Positions 9,497 to 15,709 of a stretch of 15,949 nt of DNA are shown in pieces. The notes beneath the pieces were generated by a model, which searched no databases, was not told where the DNA came from, and worked only from the letters and a program-made list of their open reading frames with translations. The position numbers were made by a program, and so were the translations under genes. Position 1 is the stretch's first letter; each line of letters opens with the position of its first letter. The DNA comes from UBA11346 sp038318565 (GTDB taxonomy: Bacteria > Planctomycetota > UBA11346), in contig JBBQCI010000087.1 in NCBI GenBank assembly GCA_038318565.1, positions 1 to 15,949 on the forward strand, given 5' to 3'.

Positions 9497-10393
9497 ATGA
9501 CCCAGATCGACATCCGCACCACCGTCCGCGAAACGTACGGCGAGATCGCCCGCGCCGGTACCCCCGGCAAGGCCGGGCGTTCATCCTGCTGCGGGCCATC
9601 CTTCACCACCAATGGCTGCTGTGCCGCAGCGGCCGACCCCAACGCACTTGCCAGTGCCATCGGCTACGACGTCGGCGAGCTGGCGAAGATCCTGCCCGAA
9701 GGCGCCAACCTCGGCCTGTCGTGCGGCAATCCCGGCGCCATCGCCGCGCTCAAGCCAGGCGAGATCGTCCTCGACCTTGGTAGCGGTGCCGGTTTCGACG
9801 GCTTCCTCTGCGGTCCCAAGGTCGGCGCCAGCGGGCGCGTCATCGGCGTCGACATGACCCACGACATGCTGGCCAAGGCCCGCGCCAACACCGCGGGCTA
9901 CACCCAGCGTACCGGCCTCGCCAACGTCGAGTTCCGCCTCGGCGAGATCGAGCACCTGCCGGTGGCCGACGCCAGCGTCGACGTGGTGATCTCCAACTGC
10001 GTCATCAACCTGTCGCCTGACAAACCGCAGGTCTGGCGCGAGATCGCCCGCGTACTCAAGCCTGGCGGCCGAGTGGCGGTCAGCGACATGGTGCTACTCA
10101 AGCCGCTGCCAGAGGCGGTACGCTCGCAGATCGAGGCCTACGTCGGCTGCGTCGCCGGCGCTTCGCTGCTTGATGACGTGCAGAGCATGATGCGCGAGGC
10201 CGGCCTGGCGGACATCACGCTCACCCCCAAGCCCGCCTACGTCGAGACCCTGAGCCAGGGCGATGATCCGCTCTACCAGCAGATCCGTGCCGCCCTGCCG
10301 GCTGGTGGCACGCCGGGCGAATACATCACCAGTATGGACATCGCGGCGGTGAAGGGGGAGGCAGCCTGTTGCGGCACCGCGTGCTGTGCCTGA
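9497..10393 (+). CDS. arsM: Arsenite S-adenosylmethionine methyltransferase
   Basis: This 298-residue cytoplasmic enzyme methylates As(III) with S-adenosylmethionine, giving methylated and partly volatile arsenicals. The SAM-binding motif DLGSGAGFD is at 93-101, with the acidic D119 in GVDM. The As(III)-binding cysteines of characterised ArsM proteins correspond to C76 (GLSCGNP), C168 (SNCVINLSPDK) and C218 (YVGCVAGA). Extra cysteine pairs occur at 31-32 (CCG), 41-42, 291-292 and 296-297; these vicinal pairs at both ends may help deliver or retain As(III) (inference). The length fits the family. It is the last gene of the ars operon; downstream are tandem repeats and a weak hairpin. Confidence 0.95.
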   Translation: MTQIDIRTTVRETYGEIARAGTPGKAGRSSCCGPSFTTNGCCAAAADPNALASAIGYDVGELAKILPEGANLGLSCGNPGAIAALKPGEIVLDLGSGAGFDGFLCGPKVGASGRVIGVDMTHDMLAKARANTAGYTQRTGLANVEFRLGEIEHLPVADASVDVVISNCVINLSPDKPQVWREIARVLKPGGRVAVSDMVLLKPLPEAVRSQIEAYVGCVAGASLLDDVQSMMREAGLADITLTPKPAYVETLSQGDDPLYQQIRAALPAGGTPGEYITSMDIAAVKGEAACCGTACCA

Positions 10394-10399
10394 TATGAC

Positions 10400-10477
10400 A
10401 AGGACGGAGAAACACAGGACACCCGCATGTCTTTTGCGAAGGACGGAGAAACAAAGGACACCCGCATGTCTTTTGCG
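10400..10477. repeat. 39-bp tandem direct repeat, two copies
   Basis: Two adjacent 39-bp units (10400-10438 and 10439-10477) start with AAGGACGGAGAAAC and end with CGCATGTCTTTTGCG. They differ at a single base (C versus A at unit position 15). A partial AAGGAC/AGGAC sub-repeat occurs within each unit. The near identity points to recent duplication or strong maintenance. The units begin 7 bp after the arsM stop. Confidence 0.9.
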
Positions 10478-10481
10478 ACGT

Positions 10482-10509
10482 CTCCCATCCCATCTTATCC
10501 CATCCCATC
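10482..10509. repeat. CCCAT-type simple sequence repeat
   Basis: The stretch is built of CCCATC/CTTATC units with a near 5-bp periodicity and an imperfect mirror arrangement around the central CTTATC. It directly follows the 39-bp repeats in the same intergenic gap. It is probably a slippage-prone microsatellite with no evident function. Confidence 0.7.
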
Positions 10510-10571
10510 GTATTGCCACGCGGCCGAAGCCGGCACTACGGGGCTCGGCGCGGGCGTTTTAATGGCTTCTC

Positions 10572-11621
10572 TCAGCCCAGCAGGGCGACGATGCGATGGG
10601 CGGCGCCGCCATCGCCGCCGTAGAGATCGGCGGGAAGGCTGGGCCGTTTGGCCTGACCTACGGCGCTGGTGATGCGCGTGCGGTCGGCGCCGACCAGTTG
10701 GTTCCAGCCTGTCTGCACGGTCTCGATCCACTCGGTCTCGTCGCGCAGGGTCACACAGGGCACGCCCAGCCAGCACGCCTCTTTCTGCAGGCCGCCGCTG
10801 TCGGTGAGGACGAGGTCGGCGTCGCGCAGGGCGCGCACCAAGTCGAGGTGGCCGAGCGGTTCGCAGGCGCGCACGCGCGGCGGCAGTTCAAGGCCGGCGG
10901 CAGCCAGCGCCTTGCGCGTGCGCGGGTGGATGGGGAAGAGGATCAGGCGATCGAGGTCGCGGAAGGCGGCGAGGATGGCGGCAAGGCGCGCTGGGTCGTC
11001 GGTGTTCTCGGCGCGGTGCACGGTGGCGAGCAGGTAGCCGCGCGCCTGCAGGCCGTGCTGCGCCAGCACGGTCGAGGCGTCGGCGCGGGCGGCGGCCTCG
11101 TGCAAGGCGTCGGCCATGATGTCGCCGACCACGTGCACGCCGTTGCTAAGGCCCTCGCGCGTGAGGTTGGCGACCGCCGTGTCGCTGGGACACAGCAACA
11201 GGGTCGCGAGGTGGTCGGCGACGACGCGGTTGACCTCTTCGGGCATGCGCCGGTTGAAGCTGCGCAGACCGGCCTCGACGTGGGCGATTGGCACATGCAG
11301 CTTGGCGGCGGCAAGGGCGCCGGCGAGGGTGCTGTTGGTGTCGCCGTAGATCAGCAGCCAGTCGGGCTTCTCGGCCAGCAGCACCGTCTCGATGCCGGTG
11401 AGCATCTGCGCCGTCTGCTCGGCGTGCGAGCCGCCGCCGGCGGCGAGGTGGACGTCGGGCTCGGGAAGGCCGAGTTCGCGGAAGAACACCGCCGACATGC
11501 TGTCGTCGTAGTGCTGGCCGGTGTGGATCAGGATCTCGCGGTGCTGTGCGCGCAGGGCCCGCGACAGCGGCGCGGCTTTGATGAACTGCGGGCGGGCGCC
11601 GACGACGGTGACGATATTCAT
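10572..11621 (-). CDS. wbpI: Non-hydrolysing UDP-sugar 2-epimerase (WecB/WbpI family)
   Basis: This 349-residue cytoplasmic enzyme inverts C2 of a UDP-N-acetylamino sugar. Family landmarks are GARPQFIKAAP (8-18), HTGQHYD (33-39), YGDTNSTLAGALAA (92-105), HVEAGLRSFNRRMPEEVNR (114-132), HRAENTDDP (202-210), DSGGLQKEA (274-282) and TLRDETEWIETV (291-302). WecB and WbpI share these motifs. The neighbouring WbpD- and WbpE-like genes favour the WbpI role, UDP-2,3-diacetamido-glucuronate 2-epimerase giving UDP-ManNAc(3NAc)A. Sequence alone does not exclude plain UDP-GlcNAc 2-epimerase. It is the last gene of a three-gene - strand operon, and its ATG overlaps the aminotransferase stop as ATGA. Confidence 0.85.
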   Translation of the reverse strand: MNIVTVVGARPQFIKAAPLSRALRAQHREILIHTGQHYDDSMSAVFFRELGLPEPDVHLAAGGGSHAEQTAQMLTGIETVLLAEKPDWLLIYGDTNSTLAGALAAAKLHVPIAHVEAGLRSFNRRMPEEVNRVVADHLATLLLCPSDTAVANLTREGLSNGVHVVGDIMADALHEAAARADASTVLAQHGLQARGYLLATVHRAENTDDPARLAAILAAFRDLDRLILFPIHPRTRKALAAAGLELPPRVRACEPLGHLDLVRALRDADLVLTDSGGLQKEACWLGVPCVTLRDETEWIETVQTGWNQLVGADRTRITSAVGQAKRPSLPADLYGGDGGAAHRIVALLG

Positions 11622-13054
11622 GAGAGTGCCGCGATGATGCGGTCCTGCACTGCCGGGGTCAAATCCGCATGCATCGGCAGCGAGAGCACCTCGCGGCTGG
11701 CGCGCTCGCTTTCTGGGAAGCCCTCAGGGCGGCCGTTGGCGGCGAAGACCGGCTGCTGATGCAGGCACTTCGGATAATAAACGGCGCTGGGGATGCCCTG
11801 GGCCTTCAGGCGTGCGGCCACGGCGTCGCGGTCGGGGACGCGGATGGTGTACTGGGCGTAGACGTGGGTGTTGCCGGGCAGCACCTCGGGCACGCCGACG
11901 CGGCCGCGCAAGGCGTCGCTGTAGCGGGCGCCAAGGCGTCCGCGCGCCTCGACCTCGGCCGCCCACTGCGGCAGTTTGGCCAGCAGCACCGCCGCCTGCA
12001 GGGTGTCGAGTCGGCCGTTCATGCCGACATACGGATGGTGATGGCGCTTTTCGCCGCCGTGCGTGCGGATGGCGCGCATGCGTGCGGCCAGTGCGTCGTC
12101 GTCGGTGAACAGGCAGCCACCGTCGCCGTAGCAGCCGAACGGCTTGGCTGGGAAGAAGCTGGTGCTGGCGATGCGGGTAAGGGCGCAACTGCGGCGGCCG
12201 TGGCGGGTGGCGCCGAAGCTCTGCGCCGCGTCCTCGATCACCGGCAGACCGCGCGCGGCCGCAACGATGCGCTCGCTTTCGCAGGGCTGGCCGAACAGGC
12301 TGACCGGCACGATCGCCTTGGTGCGCGGCGTGATCGCCGCCGCCAACTGCGCTGGATCAAGGTTGAACGCCACCGCTTCGATGTCGACGAAGACCGGTTT
12401 GGCCCCGACCTGACTGATCGTCTCGGCGGTGCTGATCCAGGTGAACGGCACGGTGAGGATCTCGTCGCCCGGCCCGATGCCCAGGGCACGGTAGGCGATC
12501 TCCAGGGCGTCGGTGCCGCTGGCGACGCTGATCGCGTGCGGCATGCCGACGTAGGCGGCGAGCTGCTGTTCCAGCTCGGCGATCTCGGGGCCCATGATGT
12601 AGTGACCGTGGCGCAGCACGGCATCGATGCGCCGTTCGAGTTCGGGCCGGATGCGATCCTGCTGCGCCGCCAGGTCGACGTAGGCGATGGGCTGCGGAGC
12701 GAGGTCGGCGGCCAGCAGGGTCTCGGGGTCGAGGTCGCCGTCGTGGCGGCCAAGCATGCGCGCCTGGGCGCCGAGGCGGGCGAGCCCGCGTGCCAGCAGC
12801 ACGGCCAGCGGATCGTCGGCGGCGGGATCGGCATCGCCGGCCAGGGCGGACAGCCATTGGCAGGGCGCGGCGAAGGCGACGAAGGCCGCGGGCGAAGGTG
12901 TGGCCGAGCGGTAGGCGCCCAGCGCGCCGGTGGCCAGCCACAGGCGGGTGCCGGCGGCGCGAGCCCGGGCGATGGCCTCGGCCGCCGCGCTGCGCGGGTC
13001 GCGCACGGCCTCGCCCAGGCAGGTCGGGCTGATCAGGAGATCACTCAGTAGCAT
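11618..13054 (-). CDS. wbpE: DegT/DnrJ/EryC1-family aminotransferase (WbpE-like) with extra N-terminal domain
   Basis: This 478-residue protein has a full-length PLP sugar aminotransferase from about residue 123: YVDLAAQQDRI, GPEIAELEQQLAAYVG, ASGTDALEIAYRALGIGPGDE, the PLP-contacting EDAAQSFGA (274-282), and catalytic K304 in SFFPAKPFGCYGDGG, then HxYAQYTIRV. In the WbpE role it aminates C3 of UDP-3-keto-GlcNAcA using glutamate; the neighbours support this. Residues 1-120 are additional: an alternating hydrophobic/helical domain starting MLLSDLLIS, with LWLATGAL at 38-45 and DDPLAVLLARGLARLGAQ at 80-97, reminiscent of a PIN-like fold. I chose ATG 13054 because it overlaps the acetyltransferase stop by 10 nt; the frame open further upstream is arginine-rich shadow. 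The extension continues in frame into the enzyme with no stop. Confidence 0.88.
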   Translation of the reverse strand: MLLSDLLISPTCLGEAVRDPRSAAAEAIARARAAGTRLWLATGALGAYRSATPSPAAFVAFAAPCQWLSALAGDADPAADDPLAVLLARGLARLGAQARMLGRHDGDLDPETLLAADLAPQPIAYVDLAAQQDRIRPELERRIDAVLRHGHYIMGPEIAELEQQLAAYVGMPHAISVASGTDALEIAYRALGIGPGDEILTVPFTWISTAETISQVGAKPVFVDIEAVAFNLDPAQLAAAITPRTKAIVPVSLFGQPCESERIVAAARGLPVIEDAAQSFGATRHGRRSCALTRIASTSFFPAKPFGCYGDGGCLFTDDDALAARMRAIRTHGGEKRHHHPYVGMNGRLDTLQAAVLLAKLPQWAAEVEARGRLGARYSDALRGRVGVPEVLPGNTHVYAQYTIRVPDRDAVAARLKAQGIPSAVYYPKCLHQQPVFAANGRPEGFPESERASREVLSLPMHADLTPAVQDRIIAALS

Positions 13055-13602
13055 GGGGTGCAGGTTCCGTCCGAGATGCGGTAGGTGGCGCCGCAGGCCG
13101 CACACCCCGGGGCGTCGCCGGCGGGCAGGCGTACGCCGCAGGCGCACATCCAGCCGAGGCGTCGGGCCGGCACGCCGGCCATCAAGGCGTAGTCCGGCAC
13201 GTCGCGGTTGACCACCGCGCCGGCAGCGATGAAGGCGCTGGCGCCGATGGTGACGCCGCACACGACCGTGCAGTTGGCGCCAAGGCTGGCGCGGCGGCGC
13301 ACCAGGGTCGGGCGGTACTCGTGCTTGCGCACGATGTGGCTGCGCGGGTTGTAGACGTTGGTGAAGACCATGGAGGGGCCGCAGAAAACCTCGTCCTCGA
13401 TGGTCACGCCGTCGTAGATGGAGACGTGGTTCTGCACCTTGACGCCATCGCCGATGGTGACGTTGCCGACGAAGACGCCCTGCCCGAACGAGCAGTCGCG
13501 GCCGATGCGCGCCCCGGCGCAGACGTGCACCCAGTGCCAGACCCGCGTGCCTGTGCCGATTACGGCGCCCTGATCGACGATGGCGGTAGGGTGGATGCTC
13601 AT
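13045..13602 (-). CDS. wbpD: Left-handed beta-helix N-acetyltransferase (WbpD-like)
   Basis: This 185-residue hexapeptide-repeat acyltransferase begins IHPTAIVDQGAVIGTGTRVWHWVHV. It shows isoleucine/valine-led hexapeptides (IGRDCSFGQGVFVG, IGDGVKVQNHVSIY, LGANCTVVCGVTIG) and the C-terminal MAGVPARRLGW cap. These define acetyl-CoA-dependent UDP-amino-sugar acetyltransferases; in Pseudomonas WbpD the substrate is UDP-GlcNAc(3NH2)A. A C-terminal zinc-ribbon-like tail has C153, C155, C167 and C170, with further C181 and C184, as in many members of this subfamily. It is the first gene of the - strand operon. Its own promoter should be in the repeat-containing region upstream. The WbpA- and WbpB-type dehydrogenases of the pathway are not in the window. 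Confidence 0.9.
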   Translation of the reverse strand: MSIHPTAIVDQGAVIGTGTRVWHWVHVCAGARIGRDCSFGQGVFVGNVTIGDGVKVQNHVSIYDGVTIEDEVFCGPSMVFTNVYNPRSHIVRKHEYRPTLVRRRASLGANCTVVCGVTIGASAFIAAGAVVNRDVPDYALMAGVPARRLGWMCACGVRLPAGDAPGCAACGATYRISDGTCTPCY

Positions 13603-13818
13603 GAGGTCCCGGTTCTCAGCTTCCCGATGGATTCGGGTAGTCCTTATATGCGAGACGCCGCGCGAGGAGCGGTTCCGTCCCGGTGATCCTGCTGCACCTG
13701 GTCAGCATGCTGATGCCAGAGCACGCTCTGCGCACGTTGCCTGGGATGGCACGTTCCGGCTGGGAGTCCAGCCTTGGTCGGGGAAGATGGTCAGCGACGG
13801 AATCTTGTAGCGGCAGTG

Positions 13819-13980
13819 GGTTCGCGGTTCGCGGTTGGATCATCGATTACGGACCATATGGGGGTCACCCTTGGTCATCCTTGGTCACCCTTGGTCACCC
13901 TTGGTCGCCCTTGGGTCACCTGTTTTGGGAACATCATCAGCACCCACAATACGTGTCGTTGCAACCGCGAACCGCGAACC
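13819..13980. repeat. Small element: 19-bp perfect inverted repeats around 10-bp tandem repeats
   Basis: The left arm GGTTCGCGGTTCGCGGTTG (13819-13837) is the exact reverse complement of the right arm at 13962-13980. Each arm is itself a 7-bp tandem repeat of GGTTCGC. Between them is a 124-bp segment containing about five 10-bp units. No target-site duplication is obvious, and the right arm runs on into another partial GCG copy. It resembles a MITE- or REP-like non-autonomous element; no transposase is encoded. Confidence 0.7.
13864..13920. repeat. 10-bp tandem repeat, TTGGTCACCC type
   Basis: Consecutive 10-bp units read TTGGTCATCC, TTGGTCACCC, TTGGTCACCC and TTGGTCGCCC, flanked by a partial TCACCC and a shifted TTGGGTCACC. 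The exact 10-bp period approximates one helical turn, so any protein bound to each unit would lie on one face of the DNA. It lies inside the inverted-repeat element. Confidence 0.9.
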
Positions 13981-14010
13981 GCGATTCCTAATCTAACGGG
14001 TTACCTGGGG

Positions 14011-14937
14011 CTACGGCAGCGGAGCGATCACGGATTCGAGGGCCGCCTGCAGGTCCGGCGGGAGTTCATCGTTGAAGTCGAGGCCGGTGCGTCGCTCGAT
14101 GGCGGTGACCGCGACCTGCTCCAAGGTGCCGTGATCGGTGTTGGGCGTCACCCAGGCCCAGGCCCGGTAGCCGGTCGCTGTGCGATCCAGGGCGATGGCC
14201 GCCACGGCGTCGGGGATGTCGACGGGGCGCCGGATGCGCATGCGGTCGTAGCCATCGCCGTCGCCATCGAGATCGGCGGTGTCGTCATAGATGGGCACCA
14301 CCGCAATGGCGAGGTAGGCGCAGCGCCCCGCCAGGCCGGTATCCGTTGGTCCACGGCCAGCGAGCAACGCCTCCAGCTGGGACCAGCGACCGCCATTCAG
14401 GCTGCGCCGCTCGGGGACGGCATTGGTGAGGACGTAGGTGCCGTGCCACCCCGCGCGTCCGAAGCGCGACCACAGCGCCTGGCTGGGTGCGAGGTGCCCA
14501 CGGTCGTAGCCCAACCGGCCGCAGCCTACCCAATCGGTGTCTGCGATGGGATCGGACACGCGGGCGTCGGCTTCCCAGGACGGTCGCGGCGGCTGCGCGC
14601 CGGCTTCCACCACCGAGCCAGGCAGACCATAGACCGCCCAGCGTGGCCGATGGCGCACCGGATCGTAGCCCACCGTATAGCCGACGCTCGGCAGCACCGT
14701 GAGGCCGGCGACGACCGCCGGGGCGAGGATGCCATCGAGATCGGCGTCGGACGGCGTCGTGCGGACCGCGACCAACATCGCTATTGGCGCGGGCCCTGGC
14801 GGCGCTGTTGCCGTGGCGCGGTCGTCCGGTGTTTCTCGCGCATGCGAGGGCGCGTGGGCGAGGAGCACCACCAGCACCAGTCCGATGACCACGACGAAGA
14901 GGACCAGGGCCAGCAGGACGACCACCGGACGCGTCAT
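14011..14937 (-). CDS. Membrane-anchored DNA/RNA non-specific endonuclease (NUC1 family)
   Basis: This 308-residue protein has a strongly hydrophobic segment (about residues 5-27) that is a signal anchor or uncleaved signal peptide, then a Pro/Ala-rich linker, then a beta-beta-alpha-metal nuclease domain. The catalytic motif DRGH (145-148) has general base H148. It is followed by LTNAVPE (170-176) and N181 in LNGGRWSQLE, the Mg2+-binding asparagine of the family. A calcium-loop-like insertion (DLDGDGDGYD, 222-231) sits after VPIY. It probably degrades DNA and RNA outside the inner membrane, for nutrient scavenging or defence (inference). The ATG start is the only one that includes the full anchor. 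It stands alone; the gap to the wbp-type operon is 408 bp. Confidence 0.9.
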   Translation of the reverse strand: MTRPVVVLLALVLFVVVIGLVLVVLLAHAPSHARETPDDRATATAPPGPAPIAMLVAVRTTPSDADLDGILAPAVVAGLTVLPSVGYTVGYDPVRHRPRWAVYGLPGSVVEAGAQPPRPSWEADARVSDPIADTDWVGCGRLGYDRGHLAPSQALWSRFGRAGWHGTYVLTNAVPERRSLNGGRWSQLEALLAGRGPTDTGLAGRCAYLAIAVVPIYDDTADLDGDGDGYDRMRIRRPVDIPDAVAAIALDRTATGYRAWAWVTPNTDHGTLEQVAVTAIERRTGLDFNDELPPDLQAALESVIAPLP

Positions 14938-15354
14938 GCGTCCGGTCCAGCAGTCCAGTCCGTTGCGGCGGACAACTGCGGGGGGCAGTGGGCCATCATC
15001 TTGCCGTCGGCGAGGTGAGTCGCGCCCCGCGGATCAGCGCCTGGACGAGGGCGCTCTGCGCACCCGTGTGGCGGTCTACAACGTGTCCGAGGCGCCGGGC
15101 GAGGCGCCTGGACCAACCGGGCTGCTTTCCCAGAGCCCGACGTTCACCGGCTGCAACGAAGGGAGTAGGCACGACGCGGGGTTCGGCATCACGCATGTCT
15201 CAGCGTCTACCCCGGCATCTGGCCAACAATGGTTGGGGTATCCGGCATTGTACATCGCAGCGGAGAGCTGGACGTGCTGTCCGAGCCCCAGCGGTGGGAC
15301 GGCCCGGAGACGGACGCTTCCAGCTGGAACGGCCCCTTGCCGCCGTACCGGCCG

Positions 15355-15389
15355 CACCTGCGGCGCGACGGGGCCCCGGGCCGCAGGTG
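15355..15389. repeat. GC-rich inverted repeat with 10-bp perfect arms
   Basis: CACCTGCGGC (15355-15364) pairs exactly with GCCGCAGGTG (15380-15389), leaving a 15-nt loop that contains the palindrome CGGGGCCCCG. There is no T run directly after it on either strand, so it is not a standard intrinsic terminator. Confidence 0.6.
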
Positions 15390-15473
15390 TTACTTTGACA
15401 CAAGAAATGGGTATGGCCAAGGCGTCGTGCGCATCCTTTGCCCAATAAATACGTGGGTGTCCGGGATTGCTTC

Positions 15474-15499
15474 TTTATTGCTGTCCTTTATTGCTATCC
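15474..15499. repeat. 13-bp tandem repeat, two copies
   Basis: TTTATTGCTGTCC is followed immediately by TTTATTGCTATCC (one mismatch). With the preceding GGGTGTCC it loosely resembles the reverse complement of the 39-bp repeat after arsM, which also contains GGGTGTCC and GTCCTT. The local AT content is much higher than that of the surroundings. Confidence 0.7.
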
Positions 15500-15545
15500 A
15501 TTGAGACGACTTCTTTGGCAACGAGTAACACATCAGGCCTAGGGG

Positions 15546-15681
15546 CCCCGTCGTGCAGCGATGGGGCGGGCGCCGAGTTGCGGTAGCGGCATACAATCGG
15601 CGTAGCCGATGCCGCCACGGTTTCGGAGCGGGGCGAGGAAACCGAGCTGCGACAAAGCCCGTGGGCGAAGCCCCTGCGCAG
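15546..15681. other. Four consecutive GC-rich hairpins upstream of the tRNA
   Basis: The hairpins are CCCCGTCG/CGATGGGG (15546-15566, one G-U pair), GCGGC plus ATCGGC against GCCGAT plus GCCGC (15586-15615, 11 bp with a 5-nt bulge), CGGTTTC/GAAACCG (15618-15644), and CTGCG/CGCAG enclosing GGGC-GAA-GCCC (15647-15681). The density of perfect stems is higher than for usual spacer DNA. They could belong to a structured RNA, an interspersed repeat or a leader of the tRNA transcript. Confidence 0.4.
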
Positions 15682-15693
15682 TTACGGCAACGA

Positions 15694-15699
15694 TAAAAT
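15694..15699 (+). promoter_or_regulatory. Candidate -10 element of the tRNA gene
   Basis: TAAAAT within CGATAAAATC lies about 10 nt before the mature tRNA 5' end in a GC-rich setting, a usual place for a tRNA -10 box. No good -35 is seen at the expected spacing, so this is weak. Confidence 0.3.
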
Positions 15700-15709
15700 C
15701 AGGAGCTAC

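Larger units (their letters stand above)
10394..10571. other. Convergent intergenic region with repeats and a weak hairpin
   Basis: This gap lies between the converging arsM and epimerase genes. It holds a 39-bp tandem duplication, a CCCAT-type simple repeat, and a hairpin at 10523-10549 (GCCGA plus GCC against GGC plus TCGGC, one bulged A) followed 7 nt later by four Ts. The hairpin could terminate the ars operon, but the gap before the T run makes it a poor intrinsic terminator. Short open frames through the repeats read as periodic peptides and are not credible genes. Confidence 0.6.
13603..14010. other. Intergenic region (408 bp) with palindromes and a repeat element
   Basis: This stretch lies upstream of the wbp-type operon and downstream of the endonuclease gene, both on the - strand. 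I see no credible gene. The half nearer the operon has a palindromic hairpin around 13698-13719 (core TCAGCATGCTGA within CTGG...CCAG) and an adjacent CAGAGC/GCTCTG dyad, either of which could be regulatory. The other half is the inverted-repeat/tandem-repeat element described separately. No convincing -35/-10 pair or T-run terminator was found. Confidence 0.6.
14938..15709. other. Gene-poor region (about 770 bp) with hairpins and a short repeat
   Basis: No open frame here has recognisable domains, a convincing start or coding-like composition. Features seen are: a stem of 10-bp arms (CACCTGCGGC 15355-15364 with GCCGCAGGTG 15380-15389); a CCAAC-AATG-GTTGG hairpin near 15228; a 13-bp tandem repeat at 15474-15499; and from 15546 a run of GC-rich hairpins leading to the tRNA. 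The part 14938-15350 may be decayed coding sequence or the promoter region of the endonuclease, but I can show neither. Confidence 0.5.

Noticed and set aside
10400..10477. CRISPR array
   Set aside because: The two units are directly adjacent with no spacer, there are only two of them, and no cas genes are present.
10523..10560. Strong intrinsic terminator for the ars operon
   Set aside because: The stem has a bulge and the T run is short and 7 nt away, so it is mentioned only as a weak hairpin.
13055..13261. An N-terminal extension of the aminotransferase frame upstream of the ATG at 13054
   Set aside because: It is arginine-rich, overlaps the acetyltransferase gene in another frame by about 200 nt, and has no features of a real protein.
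14934..15116. A 60-residue - strand frame ending with an ATGA overlap onto the endonuclease start
   Set aside because: The only start is a TTG, the frame closes 27 nt further upstream without an ATG, and the peptide has no recognisable features. The overlap is probably chance.
15395..15400. A perfect TTGACA that could be a -35 box
   Set aside because: No acceptable -10 hexamer lies at 16-18 nt spacing on the + strand, and no gene follows.
15229..15504. A + strand frame with a hydrophobic C-terminus
   Set aside because: The apparent membrane-like tail comes from the AT-rich tandem repeat, and the N-terminal part shows no family resemblance.
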